Part shown: in pieces, positions 63,317-64,000 of the stretch
Position numbering within the stretch: position 1 is the stretch's first letter
Layout: every line of letters begins with the position of its first letter
Assembly: GCF_000473365.1 (NCBI RefSeq)
Contig: NZ_KI421517.1
Location: 1,641,606-1,705,605, forward strand
Direction: 5' to 3'
Origin: Adhaeribacter aquaticus DSM 16391
Lineage (GTDB): Bacteria > Bacteroidota > Bacteroidia > Cytophagales > Hymenobacteraceae
DNA length: 64,000 nucleotides
Notes under the pieces: model-generated
Told to the model about the DNA's origin: nothing
Database searches by the model: none
The model's input: only the letters and a program-made list of their open reading frames with translations
Translations under genes and position numbers: made by a program

Positions 63317-64000
63317 TTACATCCGTTCTGGTACTTCAATACCTAATAAGCGCATGGCATTTTTAATTGTAGTTGCTACCTGCCCTGAAAATGCTACTCT
63401 AAAATGTAAAGCCTGCGGATTTGTTTCCTGAAATATAGAAACTTCTGTATAAAACCGGTTATAGGCTTTAGCCAAGTCATAAGCATATTGCGCTATTACG
63501 GAAGGGGCATACAAAGAAGCCGCCTCTGCTACTACTTTATGGTAATTAGCCAGCATCGTAATTACCTCGCTTTCGGTTTCGTGTAAATTTTGTAATCCGC
63601 TAAAATCTGTTGCATTACTGCCTAAACCTAATTCGCCGGCCTTACGCATTATTGCCGAAATACGGGCGTGGGTGTATTGAATAAAAGGACCGGTATTTCC
63701 CTGGAAGTTAATGGATTCTTCGGGATTAAAGAGCATTCGCTTTTTAGGATCTACTTTTAACAAGAAATACTTGAGGGCTCCCAAGGCCAGCATGTGGTAC
63801 AAGCGCTTTAACTCCTGTTCCGACAGGCCTTCAATTTTACCAAGTTCTTCGGTACGCTGGCGGGCGGTATCTATCATTTCTGCTACCAGTTCATCCGCAT
63901 CCACCACTGTTCCTTCCCGTGATTTCATTTTACCAGAAGGTAAATCTACCATACCATAAGACAAGTGATAGATACCATCGGCATAAGGTTTTTGCAGTTT
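63317..64000 (-). CDS. argS: arginyl-tRNA synthetase, C-terminal part (partial)
   Basis: The frame is open to the right edge, so 227 residues of the C-terminal half are visible. Conserved elements are GMVDLPSGKMKSREGTVVDADE (with KMSKS-like KMKSREG), LALGALKYFLLKVDPKKRML, NFQGNTGPFIQYTHARI and the anticodon-binding ending FRVAFSGQVATTIKNAMRLL then GIEVPERM. Arginyl-tRNA synthetases charge tRNA-Arg in the cytosol. The N-terminal catalytic half lies beyond the window. The lipoprotein peroxidase gene begins 11 bp downstream. Confidence 0.96.
   Translation of the reverse strand, partial: KLQKPYADGIYHLSYGMVDLPSGKMKSREGTVVDADELVAEMIDTARQRTEELGKIEGLSEQELKRLYHMLALGALKYFLLKVDPKKRMLFNPEESINFQGNTGPFIQYTHARISAIMRKAGELGLGSNATDFSGLQNLHETESEVITMLANYHKVVAEAASLYAPSVIAQYAYDLAKAYNRFYTEVSIFQETNPQALHFRVAFSGQVATTIKNAMRLLGIEVPERM

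Overview
The window is a chromosomal segment of a Bacteroidota bacterium, most likely order Cytophagales (Hymenobacteraceae, Adhaeribacter-like; the genus is a guess). The evidence is three proteins with a type IX secretion (T9SS) C-terminal sorting domain, a TonB-dependent receptor with an STN domain next to DUF4249 lipoproteins, a MenA gene, AT-rich DNA, weak Shine-Dalgarno sites, and promoters of the Bacteroidota type (TTG-N20-TAnnTTTG). Most of the sequence is ordinary core genome. Both ends are cut: a NamZ-type muramidase runs in from the left and argS runs off the right.

Region 1 (1-9150) holds cell-wall recycling (NamZ), fmt, folA, a ModF-like twin ABC ATPase, a 2[4Fe-4S] ferredoxin divergent from a LuxC-type acyl-CoA reductase, a nucleoside phosphorylase and the tRNA hydroxylase trhO. 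Region 2 (9353-21792), nearly all on the minus strand, has a NeuD-like acetyltransferase, an unknown multispanning membrane protein overlapping a DUF2851 gene, pyrF, the ftsK-lolA pair, pyrD, a heptose kinase behind an aminotransferase, recR and clpS. Region 3 (22009-32335), on the plus strand, is the most distinctive: an exported protein of unknown function, an STN-type TonB-dependent receptor, three tandem DUF4249 lipoproteins, and a large exported protein joining a macroglobulin-like (MG2) domain to a TonB-plug-like domain. This looks like one outer-membrane uptake or assembly operon.

Region 4 (32385-39462) holds a PP-loop ATPase, a CDF metal transporter, a MarR-YceI operon with a palindrome lying on its promoter, a DedA protein, a dipeptide epimerase and a DAACS symporter. 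Between dedA and the epimerase is a 730-bp stretch with a possible transposase remnant and a candidate 36-aa membrane protein. Region 5 (39551-52021) has a T9SS cargo protein, a GAF-domain protein, two PAP2 phosphatase paralogues on either side of two small exported proteins and tRNA-Leu(CAG), then thpR, a CinA-type amidohydrolase, a dihaem cytochrome c and a methyltransferase. Region 6 (52734-64000) has an Uup-type ABC-F ATPase, a YebC-family protein, two T9SS cargo paralogues with duplicated terminators and a candidate 53-aa ORF, a DEAD-box helicase, menA, a lipoprotein glutathione peroxidase and argS.

Functions were assigned by reading motifs and recalling families. No database search was run, so proteins called hypothetical may have known relatives.
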